Assembly: GCA_964487455.1 (NCBI GenBank)
Contig: CAZARE010000242.1
Location: forward strand, 1-5,114
Reading direction: 5' to 3'
DNA: 5,114 bases
Source: DASWJZ01 sp964487455
Lineage (GTDB): Bacteria; Pseudomonadota; Alphaproteobacteria; Rhizobiales; Afifellaceae
Shown here: positions 5,095 through 5,114 of the stretch, one piece after another
Layout of the letters: each line of letters starts with the position of its first letter
Numbering within the stretch: position 1 is the first letter of the stretch
Made by a program: the position numbers and the translations under genes
Notes under the pieces: generated by a model
The model's database searches: none
What the model was told of the DNA's origin: nothing
The model's input: only the letters and a program-made list of their open reading frames with translations

Positions 5095-5114
5095 ATGACC
5101 GACGGCATGAGGAG
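5095..5114 (+). CDS. Possible start of a divergent gene (partial, right edge)
   Basis: An ATG at 5095 reads M-T-D-G-M-R to the window end. GGTG at 5084-5087 lies 7 nt before it and is a weak ribosome binding site. A GTG at 5085 in another frame is an alternative. The strand-alternating layout and the non-coding 100 bp to the left make a divergent plus-strand gene plausible, but twenty bases cannot prove it or give a function. Confidence 0.25.

Noticed and set aside
1..5114. CRISPR array, insertion sequence, tRNA/rRNA gene, attachment site, toxin-antitoxin or defence locus
   Set aside because: I saw no regularly spaced repeats, transposase motifs, cloverleaf sequence, paired small genes or nuclease/reverse-transcriptase domains in either strand.

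Overview
The window is GC-rich, gene-dense chromosomal DNA with the look of an alphaproteobacterium of the order Hyphomicrobiales (Rhizobium/Mesorhizobium-like). This rests on high GC at third codon positions, the kinds of proteins present (a DUF4212 symporter subunit, a YqjG-type glutathionyl-hydroquinone reductase, a short Nudix protein, a small cytosolic metallophosphoesterase) and GANTC sites in some promoter regions. It is an inference from protein character, not a database match.

Layout from left to right: (1) the 5' part of a DUF4212 sodium:solute symporter small subunit on the minus strand, running off the left edge, start at 177; (2) an unrecognised 222-residue protein on plus, 336-1004; (3) a YhbS-like GNAT acetyltransferase on minus, 1062-1583; (4) a glutathionyl-hydroquinone reductase (YqjG family) on plus, best start 1871, end 2866; (5) a Nudix hydrolase on minus, 2874-3344; (6) a calcineurin-like metallophosphoesterase on plus, best start 3536, end 4444; (7) an unrecognised 187-residue protein with one C-terminal membrane segment on minus, 4431-4994; (8) possibly the first codons of a divergent plus-strand gene at the right edge.

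The seven well-supported genes alternate strand without exception. No two neighbours can share an operon, and each needs its own promoter. Divergent intergenic regions (178-335, 1584-1870, 3345-3535, 4995-5094) therefore hold the regulatory DNA. Convergent junctions are tight: 57 bp, 7 bp, and a 14-bp overlap. The best regulatory signals are a sigma70-type promoter for the symporter gene (260-289, minus) and a cluster of dyad symmetries with a perfect 14-bp palindrome between the acetyltransferase and reductase genes (1695-1745).

The genes do not form one pathway. Several are housekeeping or detoxification functions: quinone-glutathione adduct reduction, nucleotide clean-up, phosphoester hydrolysis and acyl transfer. 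I found no RNA gene, insertion sequence, prophage, CRISPR array or defence system, and no convincing sign of a novel multi-gene system. The most open questions are the two unrecognised proteins and the palindrome cluster.
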